Shown here: positions 21,435 through 31,999 of the stretch, piece after piece | How positions within the stretch are numbered: position 1 is the stretch's first letter | How the letters are laid out: every line of letters begins with the position of its first letter | Assembly: GCA_033032865.1 (NCBI GenBank) | Contig: JAWHQI010000201.1 | Location: 2,543,501-2,607,500, forward strand | Direction: 5' to 3' | Length of the DNA: 64,000 bases | Source of the DNA: Dactylorhiza incarnata | Lineage: Eukaryota; Streptophyta; Magnoliopsida; Asparagales; Orchidaceae | Translations under genes and position numbers: made by a program | The notes under the pieces: model-generated | Databases searched by the model: none | The model's input: only the letters and a program-made list of their open reading frames with translations | Told to the model about the DNA's origin: nothing

Positions 21435-22714
21435 TGATAAGTAGTATTTTTATAACTTTTAATAGAAAATCTTGTAAATATTTAAAATGAATTCTCTATT
21501 TTATGTCAAATTTAGGTTATAAGTAGTTCTTTTTGTAATTTTGATTCTAACTTAGCCTAATTTTAATATTTGCAGATTTTTGGACAAATTGGGAAAATAT
21601 TGCATTACACGCCCTCGGTCACGCCCGTGACCAAGGGCATGTAACTTGTAGACCAGTCCAGGTCGATGTCGTGCTGTTGAGCTAGTCCACACCCAGTCAC
21701 GCCCCAGGTCACGCCCGTGACCCAAAGTCACGCCCGTGACCATGGGCGTGTAATATTAGAATCTGCCACGTGGAGCTGCCGTCGAGACGAGAAGTTGCCG
21801 TTGAGAAGTCAACCAAAGTCACGCCCGTGACCCAAAGTCACGCCCGTGACCTTCCCGCGTGATCCAAGCACGCCGCCGCGCGGTCTGCCTAGCCCATGCC
21901 GCATTAAATGAAGCCGTCCTGAGTCACGCCCGTGACCCATATGTCACGCCCGTGACATGTCCGATTTTCTCCCGCCGTCACGCCAAGCCCACGCCGCTGC
22001 CGAATCCAATGTTACATTGATTACACGCCCTTGGACACGCCCGTGACCGAGGGCGTGTAACTTGAAAATTTTGCCTATAAATTCAGAGGCTCTCCTTGAG
22101 TCCAGAGTTCAGAAATTTGGAGATGGGGAGGTGCTGTTAGAGCTGAGAGTGAGTTTTTCAAGTTAATGTTCATGTTTCTTAAGGCTTTCATGTTCTCCTC
22201 CTTCCCTTTTTCATGCAATGTTGTAGTGTAACTTTCGTGTACTAGTTTTCTTAAGCTTGCAACTTTCATTTTCCTTAGCCTTGCACTCTTAATTTAAGGC
22301 TTGTAATAGTTCTTTGATTTTCAATAAAATTAGTTTTCTCTTTCATGTTCTTTTTCTCCTTAAGTAATTTCTTCCTTTTCATGCAAGGTTAAATTTTTCT
22401 CTCCTTAGTAATGTTCTCTTTTTTATGCAATGTCAATTTCTCTTTCTTTTCATGCAATGTTCAAGCTTTTCATTTAGTTTGAATTTAGTTTTAATTTTAG
22501 TTAAGCGAAAACAAACCACCTCAAATTTTCGTCGATAAAATAATAGTGATTTTCCTCGAAGTAGAAGTAATCAACGCGCCCCGTGGAATACGACCTTGAT
22601 ATTCCTAAATATCCTATACTATAGACGATAAGGTACACTTGCCTTTATCGGATATAGTTTTGGAGAAAATCTTAACCCTTCACTAAATTTCAAAACCTAC
22701 CAAATTAAATATCA
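21435..22714 (+). repeat. Element F 3' LTR
   Basis: 1280 bp, nearly identical to the 5' LTR. It has eight CACGCCCGTGA palindromes instead of nine, and it ends AATATCA before the CTTAG duplication. Confidence 0.95.
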
Positions 22715-22719
22715 CTTAG
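22715..22719. repeat. Target-site duplication CTTAG, right copy (element F)
   Basis: Matches 13020-13024 exactly. Confidence 0.95.
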
Positions 22720-24110
22720 CCTAGAAAGGAAGAAGGGAGGGATCGTAATGTTTGGTGACAACAGAAAAGGAAGGATCATGGGAATTGGTACAGTTGGTAA
22801 CGAATCCTTCACTATATCAAATGTTCTTTATGTAAAAGGGCTAAAACAAAATCTTATCTCAAATAGCCAATTATGTGATAAAGGATTAAATGTTTTATTT
22901 GAATCTTCTACCAATGTATGCAAAATATCTAATCCTATTACAAACAATATTTTACTAACTGCACCAAGAATACACAATATTTATATAGTTTCATTTCATG
23001 ATCTTTCAAAATCATCTTTAAAATGTTTTATTACCAAAAATGATGAACTTGAACTTTGGCATAGAAGGCTAGGACATGCTAGCACAAAGCTTATTGTAAA
23101 ACTTGCCAAAAGAGATTTAATTAGAGGATTACCTAGATTAAATGGAAATTTACCTTCACTTTGTTCACCATGTCAAAAAGGTAAAAATACTAGATCCTCT
23201 TTCAAAAGTAAAAATGTTATTTCTACTACAAGACCTTTGCAATTAATTCATATGGATCTTTTTGGTCCCGTTAGCACCGCAAGTCTTGGTGGTAGATTAT
23301 ATACATATGTTTTAATGGATGATTTTTCTAGATATTGTTGGATAATATTTCTATCATCCAAATCCGAAGCGTTTTGTGAATTTTTAAAATTATGTACTCG
23401 TATTCAAAATGAAAGTGATTTAAAAATTAAATGCATTCGCTCGGATCATGGAGGAGAATTTGAAAATGAAAAATTTACATCTTATTGTGATATGTTAGGC
23501 ATAAGCATGAGTTCTCCGCACCACGCACACCACAACAAAATGGTGTTGTAGAAAGAAAGAATAGGACACTTCAAGAGCTTGCACGCACTATGTTATGTGA
23601 ATATAAATTACCTAAGACCTTTTGGGCCGAAGCCGTAAACACATTATGTTATGTTATAAATAGAATCATGCTTCGCCCATCTTTAAATTTCACACCATAT
23701 GAACTTTATTTTCAAAAGAAGCCTAATGTATCTTACTTCAAAGTTTTTGGTTGTAAATGCTTCATTTTAAATACAAAAGATAGCTTGGGAAAGTTTGATG
23801 AAAAATGTGATGAAGGAACATTTCTTGGATACTCTTCAACTTGTAAAGCTTATAGAGTTTTTAATAAAAGAACTAGAAAAGTTGAAGAGTCAATTAATGT
23901 GAAATTTGATGAGCTTGTTCCTTGTATAGAAAGACTTTCCGCAGGCAAAGAGGATGATCTATTACCTCCTTTGGAGCATGGTGATGAAGAACCTTCCAAA
24001 GAAGAAGAAGGGAAGGCCAAGAAAGATGAATATGTACCTCCAAGAGTCTTAAAATTCACAAAGGATCATCCACGGGAACTTATAATTGGTGAACCATCCA
24101 TCGGGGTATG
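22720..24110 (+). pseudogene. Element B protease 3' part and integrase
   Basis: The frame resumes with ...ERKKGGIVMFGDNRKGRIMGIGTV, the rest of the protease, then the GAG-pre-integrase zinc domain (LWHRRLGHASTKLI...CSPCQKGK, about 23055-23190), the integrase core (MDLFGPVSTASLGG about 23255; CIRSDHGGEF about 23440; QQNGVVERKNRTLQE about 23530-23575 in the shifted frame) and the C-terminal SYFKVFGCKCFILN and GTFLGYSSTCKAYRVFNKR. A one-base frameshift near 23505 and a TGA at 24109-24111 interrupt it. The Asp, Asp and Glu of the integrase core are all recognisable. Confidence 0.88.
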
Positions 24111-25695
24111 AACTCGCTCTTCTCTTCATGAATCTTTTTCAAATATTTATTTTGTTTCCGAAATAAAACCAAAAATCATTTCTACCGCTTTAAACGATGA
24201 ATTTTGGTTTTTGGCTATGAATGAAGAGTTAGAACAATTTGAGCGACATAATGTTTGGAATTTAGTAGAAAGACCATCTAATCACCCAGTTGTAGGCGTA
24301 AAATGGATTTTCAAAAATAAATTAGATGGTGATTCTAGAATATCTAGAAATAAAGCACGCTTAGTAGCACTAGGATATTCACAAATCGAGGGGATAGATT
24401 TTGATGAATTTTTTGCACCCGTAGCTAGGTTGGAGTCTATAAGAATTTTTCTAGCATTTGCAAGCTTTAAAAGAATAAAACTATTTCAAATGGATGTGAA
24501 AAGTGCGTTTCTAAACGGGTTTGTAAAAGAAGAAGTTTATGTTGAACAACCCCCCGGTTTTATTAATGAAAAATTTCCAAATCATGTTTATAAACTAGAA
24601 AAAGCGCTTTATGGTTTAAAACAAGCGCCCCGTGCATGGTATGAAAGACTTACATCATTTTTATTGAAGCACGGTTATATTATGGGAAGTGCGGATAATA
24701 CTCTCTTCATTAAGAACAATAATGATAATATGATTATTTTACAAATATATGTTGATGATATAATTTTTGGATCTACTAATGAAGAGATGTGTAATTAAGT
24801 TATTTTAGTAATGAAAAATGAATTTGAAATGAGTGTAGTAAGAGAACTTTCTTATTTCCTTGGTTTTCAAATATCTCAAAGAATTGATGGTATCTTTGTT
24901 TGTCAAACAAAATATGTCCATGATATGCTTAAACGTTTTGGATTTGAAAACCTTAAACATGCTTCTACACCAATGAGTGCGTCACTTAAATTCGGAAAAG
25001 ATGAATTGGGAATTTCAATTGATCAAACCTTATATAGAGCTATGATAGGATCCCTACTCTATCTTAGTGCAACTAGACCCGATATTATGTTTGTCGTATG
25101 CTTATGTGCTCGATTTCAAGACAATCCAAAAGAATCTCATTTAAAAGCGGTAAAACGAATTTTTAGATATCTCATTGGGTCATCTAGATTAGGATTATGG
25201 TACCCACATAATGATTCATTTACATTGCATGGCTATTCCGATTCGGATTATGCCGGTTGTTCACTTGATTGAAAAAGCACTAGTGGTACTTGTCATTTTC
25301 TAGGACCTTCATTAGTTGCATGGTCTAGTAGGAAACAAAATTCGGTTGCACTCTCCACCACGGAGGCCGAATACATTGCATTAGGGAGTTGTTGTGCACA
25401 AGCACAATGGATGAGCCAAACTTTAGAGGACTTTGGTTTTCATCTAAAAAATATTGAACTAAAATGTGACAACAAAAGTGCCATTGATCTCACAAATAAT
25501 CTGGTACACCACTCTAGATCCAAACATATAGATGCGCGTCATCATTTCATAAGGGATCACATTAAAAAGGAAAATGTAAGGATTAGTTTCATTGGCACGG
25601 ACTCTCAACTTGCTGATATATTTACTAAACCTCTTCCCGATGCAAGGTTTCAAATGTTGAGATTGGAATTAGGAGTCTTAGACATCTTAGGATGA
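24111..25695 (+). pseudogene. Element B reverse transcriptase and RNase H
   Basis: Copia [69 protein letters not shown] (first Asp, about 24490), [13 protein letters not shown] and [11 protein letters not shown] (catalytic pair intact, about 24750). RNase H: GYSDSDYAGC, TEAEYIALGSCCAQA, CDNKSAIDLTNN, SKHIDARHHFIRDH and ADIFTKPLP at the end. Stops at 24796-24798 (TAA) and 25270-25272 (TGA) split it; all parts share one frame. It ends at TGA 25693-25695. RT and RNase H would copy the genomic RNA into DNA. Confidence 0.9.
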
Positions 25696-25847
25696 ATAAC
25701 ATGTAAAACTCTAATGTTTTATGCAATTTGAGCAATCAAAACATCTCTGAATATTATACAATTTCTGCATAAGACTACACTTAAGACCCCTAATCAATAT
25801 CAAAAATAAAAAATTTAAAATTCCTAAAAAATCGTGTACTGTTTGTC

Positions 25848-25882
25848 GCGCTATCACTAGCGCCGGCGCTAGCGTTAGTGTT
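25848..25882. promoter_or_regulatory. CGCTAGCG motif block in the B 3' region
   Basis: Contains CGCTATCACTAGCGCC and GGCGCTAGCGTTAGTG, interlocking inverted motifs of the LTR type. It follows AAAAATCGTGTACTGTTT; element E has the same neighbour and a different but equally palindromic block (about 55770-55800). Confidence 0.55.
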
Positions 25883-26547
25883 TGATTTTTCTGATTTTTA
25901 AAATTTCTGAAAATCCATAAAAATATGTTAGTTCATATGTTCTACTTATTTGTTGTGTTTCTGACTTTTGTTATTTTTGTTTTATTCATATTATAAAAAA
26001 TCAACTAAAAAATTCAAAATTCAAAAATACAAAAATATGTTTTTGTGATTTTCTATTTTTAATTGATTTAAAAATGATAAAACAAAAAAAAACTGTATGA
26101 TCTTTATTGCCAATATCAAGCATAAATGAATTCTATTTACAATGTTAAAACTTATTCCTTCAAATTACTATGAACATTGTTTTTGCTTATCATGCTTTGA
26201 TATATCAATTTAAAGTGCATCAATTGTATTGAAAAATGTGCAGAACCAAGCTTAGCATGCCTCTAAGTATGAGTAAATGTTTTATAATTGATAATGATAC
26301 ATTTCACTCACTTATTTTGGTAATCAACATGTGTGTCTAAATCTAAAAATGCTTGCTTGTGTATTGTATTTGTACAATGAATTAAAACTTGCATAAGTTT
26401 ATTGCCTACACTACATTTGAATTGCACTTATGAAATTTAGAAAAGTGGTTAAAATTAAAAATCTTGGTTTGCAAAACAAGTGTATTCGGAGAATGTTGTC
26501 TCACAAATGTGAACAAAAAATTATATATGTAAACAAATACAACTCCA

Positions 26548-26608
26548 CCAAGCACTACTTGAACCTCCTGATAAGTCTTCATAAGCATTGTGAGGTTGAG
26601 CACCTTGG
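26548..26608. other. Hairpin in the B 3' region (shared with E)
   Basis: Outer arms CCAAG/CTTGG (26548-26552, 26604-26608) and inner arms AACCTC/GAGGTT (26562-26567, 26592-26597) with a conserved loop containing CTGATAAGTCTTCATAAGC. E carries two versions. Confidence 0.6.
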
Positions 26609-27410
26609 AAAGAATAGTAAAGTGTCTTGTGCAAACCTTAGTTATTACACCACTTTGTTAAAAAATTATGTGCATTAAAAGTGTGTGAAAGTAATTTACT
26701 TGTGTTTTGTTGTGCACTTTACTTTACATATGTCTTGTATTTTTGTTGATTTAAATCAATTGTTAACATTGCCCAAAATACACTTATGTGCACATCATTA
26801 TCTTTCATAACACTTCTTCTCATGAGTATTGGATTCTAATGCTTTATCTATACTACTCTTTATATAAAAATGCACTAGATAACCTAGCATGATCTCTACA
26901 ATGTTTTGGTATTTCTTGAACTTAGAATTAAGTAACATTGTAGTACAATTTTGAACTAAAACTCATATTTTTACTTATGCTTTTCATGCTTACAAAAAGA
27001 TGTTTATTATAATCTTCCGCTTGCTTGCAACTCTTATCTTTATATTTGACATCTCTTATATATGCTATGCTTAAACTCTTTATCATTATTTATATTTCGA
27101 AAAGCTCGATCATGATATATAAATGCCTCCTTACTACCCTCACCCCACCTTCTTTTGATAATACCAAAAGGGGGAGATTAATTGAAGAAATCTATATAGG
27201 AGAAATATAGATAAATATGGGGAGACTAATTCATGAAATCTATCATTTAGGGGGAGTAACACATAAATTGCATTTATGTAGGGGGAGCATTAAGTTAGGG
27301 GGAGTATGCACATTATCATACATATCATTTACTATAGTTGCACTTTTATCTTGCTTATCTTATCTATAAACACTATTGTTGATTTCTTGCTTAAAGGATT
27401 TGTTATTATC

Positions 27411-27423
27411 AAAAGGGGGAGAT
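27411..27423 (+). other. Element B polypurine tract
   Basis: AAAAGGGGGAGAT abutting the 3' LTR; the last of a series of GGGGGAG motifs in this region. Confidence 0.85.
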
Positions 27424-28714
27424 TGTTGGACATGTGTATCACATCCCTTTGTTTGAGAATAACAAATCCCATATTGTATTTGATATTGCTTGTAGTGTGT
27501 TTATAGTGTGCAGGAACTATATGTGCAATACTCCACAGGTATAAAGCAGCTTGGAACAATCTTTTGAAAGGAGCAGCACTAACGCCAACGCTATCGCTAA
27601 CGCCAGCGCTATCGCTAACGCCAGGCGCTAGCTCAGTTGGTTCCGTCTCAGCGGTTTCTTCTCAGCTTCCGTCTCAGCGGTGAGCCTCGTCTCAGCGGTT
27701 TCCTTAGCACTAGCGCTACCGCCTGGCGCTATCTCGAGTTCATACACAGCGCCGCGCAGTCGAAGGTTCTACAACCGCTCAACACGACCGCTACCGCCAG
27801 CGATATCAGCTACCGCAGGCGCTATCTCAAGTTCGTGCCCAGAGCCACGCAGCCGACGGTTCCGCAACTGCTCAACATGACCGCTACCGCAGGCGCTATC
27901 AGCTACCGCAGGCGCTATCAGCTACCGCAGGCGCTATCAGCTACCGCAGGCGCTAGCGTTAAGATCTATAAAATGATGTGTTCTCTCTCGTTTTCTGTTA
28001 GAACTTCTAGAGACATTAATTGTGCCCAAACTCTCGTGCTGCTACTCTGCCGAAACATCATCTCCCACTCAAAGCCAAAGAAGAAATTCTGGAGAAGGAA
28101 GCCATCACGCTGCATCCGAAGAACGATCGCTTCGACCTCGCTTGTGCTTCAGCGATCCTTCATCCTCATCTCTAGAAATCTCAGGAGGGAGTTTGCTTGT
28201 TATTTACTTCACTTCTTTATTTGTATCTTGTAGTGAAATCGCCTTATTTTTGGCGACTAGGTCCTTGCGCGGCTTAGGGGGAATTCGCCGCGTGAGTTGG
28301 CGACTAGGTCTAGGGGATTAGATCTAGGGGGTGCTCGAGGCCATATCCGAGTTTGGGTTGGCTAGAGCGGCTTGAGGTTTTATCCGGGGAAGGATTGGCT
28401 AAAGCCAACCGGTTTGTGGGGATACAAGTCGGTATAGAAAAGGAATAGAAATTCACTTTTGTACGCCTCCGATTTCTAGCGATATTGAAATCAAATTTTG
28501 TAAACAACCTTTTTTATATAATGCAATCATGATTATATTTGTGTTTATTTGATTTCTCTCAATTGGCGTAAAATTTCATTATTGCAAAATTGTTATTACT
28601 AATTGTCATCTTATTTCCTATTAATCAAAAACAACTAAGTAATTATCCTAAAAATTATAAAAATAATTTTATTCCCTTATTCACCCCCCTCTAAGGGCGC
28701 CGTGAGATCCAACA
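27424..28714 (+). repeat. Element B 3' LTR
   Basis: 1291 bp. It differs from the 5' LTR by scattered substitutions, four consecutive copies of the 19-bp unit GCTACCGCAGGCGCTATCA (27883-27958), and a C run of 6 rather than 17. It has a TATA box at 27966-27973. Confidence 0.93.
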
Positions 28715-28719
28715 TGTCC
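28715..28719. repeat. Target-site duplication TGTCC, right copy (element B)
   Basis: Matches 9687-9691 exactly. Confidence 0.95.
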
Positions 28720-28958
28720 TACTTCCCTCTATCAAGGTTCTGTTATTCCTTTCAGCAACCCCATTCTGTTGAGGGGTTCTGGGTGAGGAAAATTTTGGGA
28801 GATACCTAATTCTTGGCAGAATTCTGTCATGGCCCCTGACTGAAATTATGTCCCATGGTCACTTCTGAGTTTGACCACAGTACAGTCCATCTCATTCATG
28901 ATCTGCCTGACAAAATTTCTCAAGATATCTAGGGTATCTTATTTCTTTTTGAGGAAGA
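28715..28958 (-). pseudogene. C1 integrase core fragment between B and D1
   Basis: Minus-strand translation gives pieces of the copia integrase core, including TVVKLRSDHG (near 28870) and an NRMG / NNRTLIEGSR-like stretch near 28740. Frame breaks are present. It continues leftwards at 9691 and rightwards at 33716 once B and D1 are set aside. The region from about 28890 to 28958 is missing in C2. Confidence 0.75.
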
Positions 28959-29229
28959 AAACTTGTTGGAACCTTAGGTTTGATTTGTGTTAGGATCCAC
29001 CTTAAGTATCTAAGTTTATATTATAATATATCTTATAACTTTGGTTAAATCAGATTAAGTTAAAAGGCTGAAAATAATATATATATAAATAATATACTAA
29101 GAAAAATATATATATAATAATAGGCTAATTAATATAAGAGAAAATAATATAAGAGAAAATATTATAAGAGAAAATATTATAAGAGAAATTAATATAAGAT
29201 AATATAAGAGAAATTAAATTTACATATAG

Positions 29230-29480
29230 TTAGCTGCGTTCGACAAACGTCGAACGACGCTCGGCATTCATCGGACAACGATCTGTGAAAAGATTATACT
29301 AAGCAGCGCTCGACAATTTATAGCAAGGAAGCTGCGGTCGACGAACGAGGAACATCGGTCGACGAATGACGAACAGCGGTCGACGAATTCCAGCAAATGT
29401 TCAGAAACAGTAAATCACATGTTCTGGTCGACGAATGAAATGATGAGCTCGACGAAAGGAGAGCTCAGCTCGACGAATTT
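29230..29480. promoter_or_regulatory. GTCGACGAA motif cluster in D1 5' LTR
   Basis: About ten GTCGACGAA / TCGACAAACGTCGAA variants in 250 bp. Corresponding clusters: 32275-32515, 41535-41780 and 44665-44910. The core TCGACGA is shared with the C and E LTRs. Confidence 0.6.
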
Positions 29481-30229
29481 CTGATAGGAATATTTTATAT
29501 TACTTAACTTGACTAAAATATATATTTGCTATCAGACTTTAATAAAGAAATATTTATTTATTCTATTTTATATATTGCTATATATATTGTTGATTTAACA
29601 ATACAGCTGTTGAAGCATTTATTAATAGAGCCGTTGGCAGAAAGCAATAAATGTTGTAGCCATTGCAGCAATGCCAAAGACGGCAAGAGTTGTTCTCAAG
29701 GAACTGGGAAATGAAAGAGACATTAATTCTTTCCTCTTTGGTCAGCAAGGATTTAAACAGAATATACAACAGCAGATAATATATATCAGGATATATATAT
29801 AGCGGTTAATCTCTCGACAGAAGAGCTAAAAAAAGTATAGAAAAAAACATATTAATATTGCTGTACAGGAAATCCAAGAAGAAGAAGAAAAAGGGAAGAA
29901 GAAGAACAGAGCAAAAAGAAGAAGCAGATCATATATACTTATATCTTCTTTTTGCTAACATCTTTCTTGCAAATCTTCTACAACCTGAGACACAAAATCA
30001 ATATCACTTGGTCAGGAAGAAGAAGAAGAAGTGTATCACAATCTAGGGAAGAAGCTCCATCCTCAAGTTGTCATATAAACTAAATCAGACAGGGGGAGTC
30101 TTCTTCAACATCATCTTCATCAAGAGTCTTCTCAGCACAAAAGAGAAGAACAATAAATCTTTCCCTTTCTCCTTCCCCATCTTGTACAGGTTTAATACTC
30201 CCTTCAAAAATTTACCTGTTGGTGGCAAG

Positions 30230-30365
30230 ACACCTGATCAAAAAATCAAGTTGGTTTATAAGCACCTGGTCAAAAGCTTATAGGTGAATTGGGCACCTGA
30301 TCAAACCTCCATTGGTGTGTGGACACCTAATCAAAAATACCTTGGTGTAAGGGCACCTGATCAAC
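30230..30365 (+). repeat. CACCTGATCAA short tandem repeats in D LTR
   Basis: Five variants of CACCTGATCAAA or CACCTGGTCAAA spaced about 25-30 bases, each followed by a TTGGTG(T)-like segment. They are present in all four D LTRs (for example 33260-33385, 42530-42662, 45655-45785). Confidence 0.6.
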
Positions 30366-30712
30366 TCTCCTAGTGGATTCCTACCAGTGGGTAGAAGAGT
30401 AGATGTACCCGGGTTTTGAGGAACTACTATATTTCTCTGTGTCATCTGGATGTGCTTTGCATTCTTTGTTTTATTTCTTATTTGTTGTGCTGATTTTTAT
30501 ATGCCCTTTAACTGTTTGTGTTTATTACTCAATCAGCAAACAACACACTTATATATATCATTTATTTTTGGAAGTAAAACTTTAACCAGAGTTTTAAACA
30601 GATAATAAAAACTAAACTCTCCTTTCAATTGGTATCAAAGTAGGTTGATTTTATCAATCACCCTCATCAGAGGATATCAAATGTCCCTTTCAAAAGGTTT
30701 TTCAAAAATTTG

Positions 30713-31558
30713 ATGGCACTAGCAGATTTCTCTTTTTCAGATCCACCTTTATGTAATTTGGATAGTTTTGATTTATCAAAAATTAGAATTAAATTATTTA
30801 TGAATGCCATAGATGAAGATATATATAAATCTATTTTGACAGGAATTTCATCTTCAATCTCTTCATCTGATGATCAGGAAAGGATGAAAAGTGCTGATGC
30901 CATAACCATGGAGATATTGGCTAAATCAATGTCAAATGACATTCTTCTTAAAGTGGCTGATTGCACTTCAGCAAAGAACATCTGGCACTCCCTTTCAAGG
31001 ATGGTAAATGAGTCCTTTTCTACATCTTCAACTAACTTTACTTTTGATGCAGAACCATCATTCAGTTTAACTGAAGAAGAAGAAAAGGAAGGACAAAAAG
31101 CCACAGCGTTTTGCACGATGGCTATATATGGCTCAGATTACAAATCAGATGCTGAATCTGATGAAGAAAAGGTAAAAGAGGTATCTTCTATTCCTAATTT
31201 TACCTCTGATTTCACATCTGTTTTCAACTCACCATCTACAGATTTAATAAATTCTGAATAAGAATCAGAAAAAGTAATTATATCAGATTTTGAGTTAATA
31301 TATACAAATATGATAAAATCTGACAAAGAAATTAAAGAGTTAAAAATAACTTCTGAACACACAAGATTTAAAATAGATTTGAAAACATCAGATAAGAAAA
31401 TTTTTTCTTTGAAAAATAAATTTGAACAACCTGTTAAGATGAAAAGTATTCATGTTCAAAATCAGAATAAATTTTCAAATTTGTATTTCAATGAAATAAA
31501 AAGACCAACATATCTAATGATTAAACATTTGCTTTTACCTATTTTAAAACATTTATAA
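30713..31558 (+). pseudogene. D1 gag-like protein
   Basis: The ATG gives MALADFSFSDPPLCNLDSFD, followed by IRIKLFMNAIDEDIYKSILTG and ILLKVADCTSAKNIWHSL, which resemble the UBN2-type copia gag core. A Ser-rich acidic tract (SLTEEEEKEGQK) and a Lys-rich helical stretch (IKELKITSEHTRFKIDLK) follow. No CCHC knuckle is present, so RNA binding would need another protein. One TAA (31259-31261) interrupts; the frame then continues to KHL and a stop. D2 is open at that point but has its own stop near the start. Length including the stop would be 281 residues. Confidence 0.7.
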
Positions 31559-31999
31559 TTAAACAACAATTATATGATTCTGTTGAATTTTTCTATCTTA
31601 AAAACAAGTCAGATAGACTTCACTTTCTTACAGATTTTTTTCTCTAAAATCAGTTTGAGCATTCTACTCAAGTAGCATAGATCAAAAATGATCAGAGCTC
31701 TGAGTATGAGTCTCTTCTGATTAAAGGGGATTCTATAGAAAAAAGCTATCAGAGTTTGTATTTTTTATTTTAAAATTCTTAGAATCTCTTATCAGCTAGC
31801 AATTCATTTCATGTAAATTCCTATTTTAATCAAAATCTAGGAAATCAGAAATTGCTCAGTTATAAAAGAAACTTAAAAATAATCTCTGTCCCTTAAGCAA
31901 CTCAAGACTTTTTATGCTTAGGAATCCTAAACCAAATATGGGGATATTGTTAGAACCTAGTTAATTTGGATTAGGATCCCAACTCAAATAGGGGGAGAT
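31559..31999 (+). other. D1 3' non-coding region and PPT
   Basis: AT-rich, no frame. It ends in two successive PPT-like blocks: the first leads into a short LTR-start-like segment (TTGTTAGAACC, near 31950) and the second, AATAGGGGGAGAT, abuts the true 3' LTR. The first looks like a partial duplication of PPT plus LTR start. Confidence 0.7.

Larger units (their letters stand above)
13025..22714 (+). mobile_element. Element F: near-complete Athila-type Ty3/gypsy retrotransposon
   Basis: 9690 bp with LTRs 13025-14324 and 21435-22714 (TGATAAGTAG...AATATCA), perfect TSD CTTAG, tRNA-Asp PBS, gag, protease, RT, RNase H and integrase in gypsy order, a long 3' non-coding region and a PPT. The LTRs differ by about ten substitutions by eye plus a 20-bp repeat unit and one T, so it is the most recent insertion in the stack. 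There is no envelope-like frame in the 1.6 kb after pol, where Athila elements often carry one. Three stops and two frameshifts interrupt gag-pol. Confidence 0.96.
25696..27410 (+). other. Element B 3' non-coding region
   Basis: 1.7 kb between pol and the 3' LTR where some Sireviruses carry an envelope-like frame; none is seen here. It holds a CGCTAGCG-type motif block (25848-25882), a hairpin (26548-26608) also found in E, and several PPT-like GGGGGAG motifs (about 27170, 27251, 27280, 27298) before the true PPT. The region is homologous in parts to 53786-55949 of E. Confidence 0.75.
9692..28714 (+). mobile_element. Element B: Sirevirus-type Ty1/copia retrotransposon, interrupted by element F
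   Basis: LTRs 9692-10942 and 27424-28714 share TGTTGGACATG starts and GATCCAACA ends, with a perfect 5-bp TSD. It has a tRNA-iMet PBS, gag with two CCHC boxes, protease, integrase, RT and RNase H in copia order, a 1.7-kb 3' non-coding region and a PPT. Without F and its TSD copy it is about 9.3 kb, typical for Sireviruses. It inserted into the integrase region of C1 after C was duplicated. The gag-pol frame has several stops and one frameshift. Confidence 0.95.
28964..30692 (+). repeat. D1 5' LTR
   Basis: 1729 bp. It has a TA-rich stretch with repeated TATAAGAGAAA units (29125-29220), a GTCGACGAA cluster (29230-29480), repeated CACCTGATCAA units (30230-30365), and near its end a PBS-like TGGTATCAAAG (30630-30640) that lies inside the LTR. 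Confidence 0.85.

Noticed and set aside
26406..26603. Overlapping frames in the B 3' region, with a similar frame in E near 54840, as a conserved small protein
   Set aside because: The similarity follows the shared hairpin and non-coding homology. Frames differ in start, length and frame between B and E.
28963..28963. Alternative D1 boundary one base to the left with TSD AAAAC
   Set aside because: That would give the element T...C ends. TGTTGG...TTTCA ends with AAACC/AAACT agree better with the D2 junction and with the PPT-LTR border.
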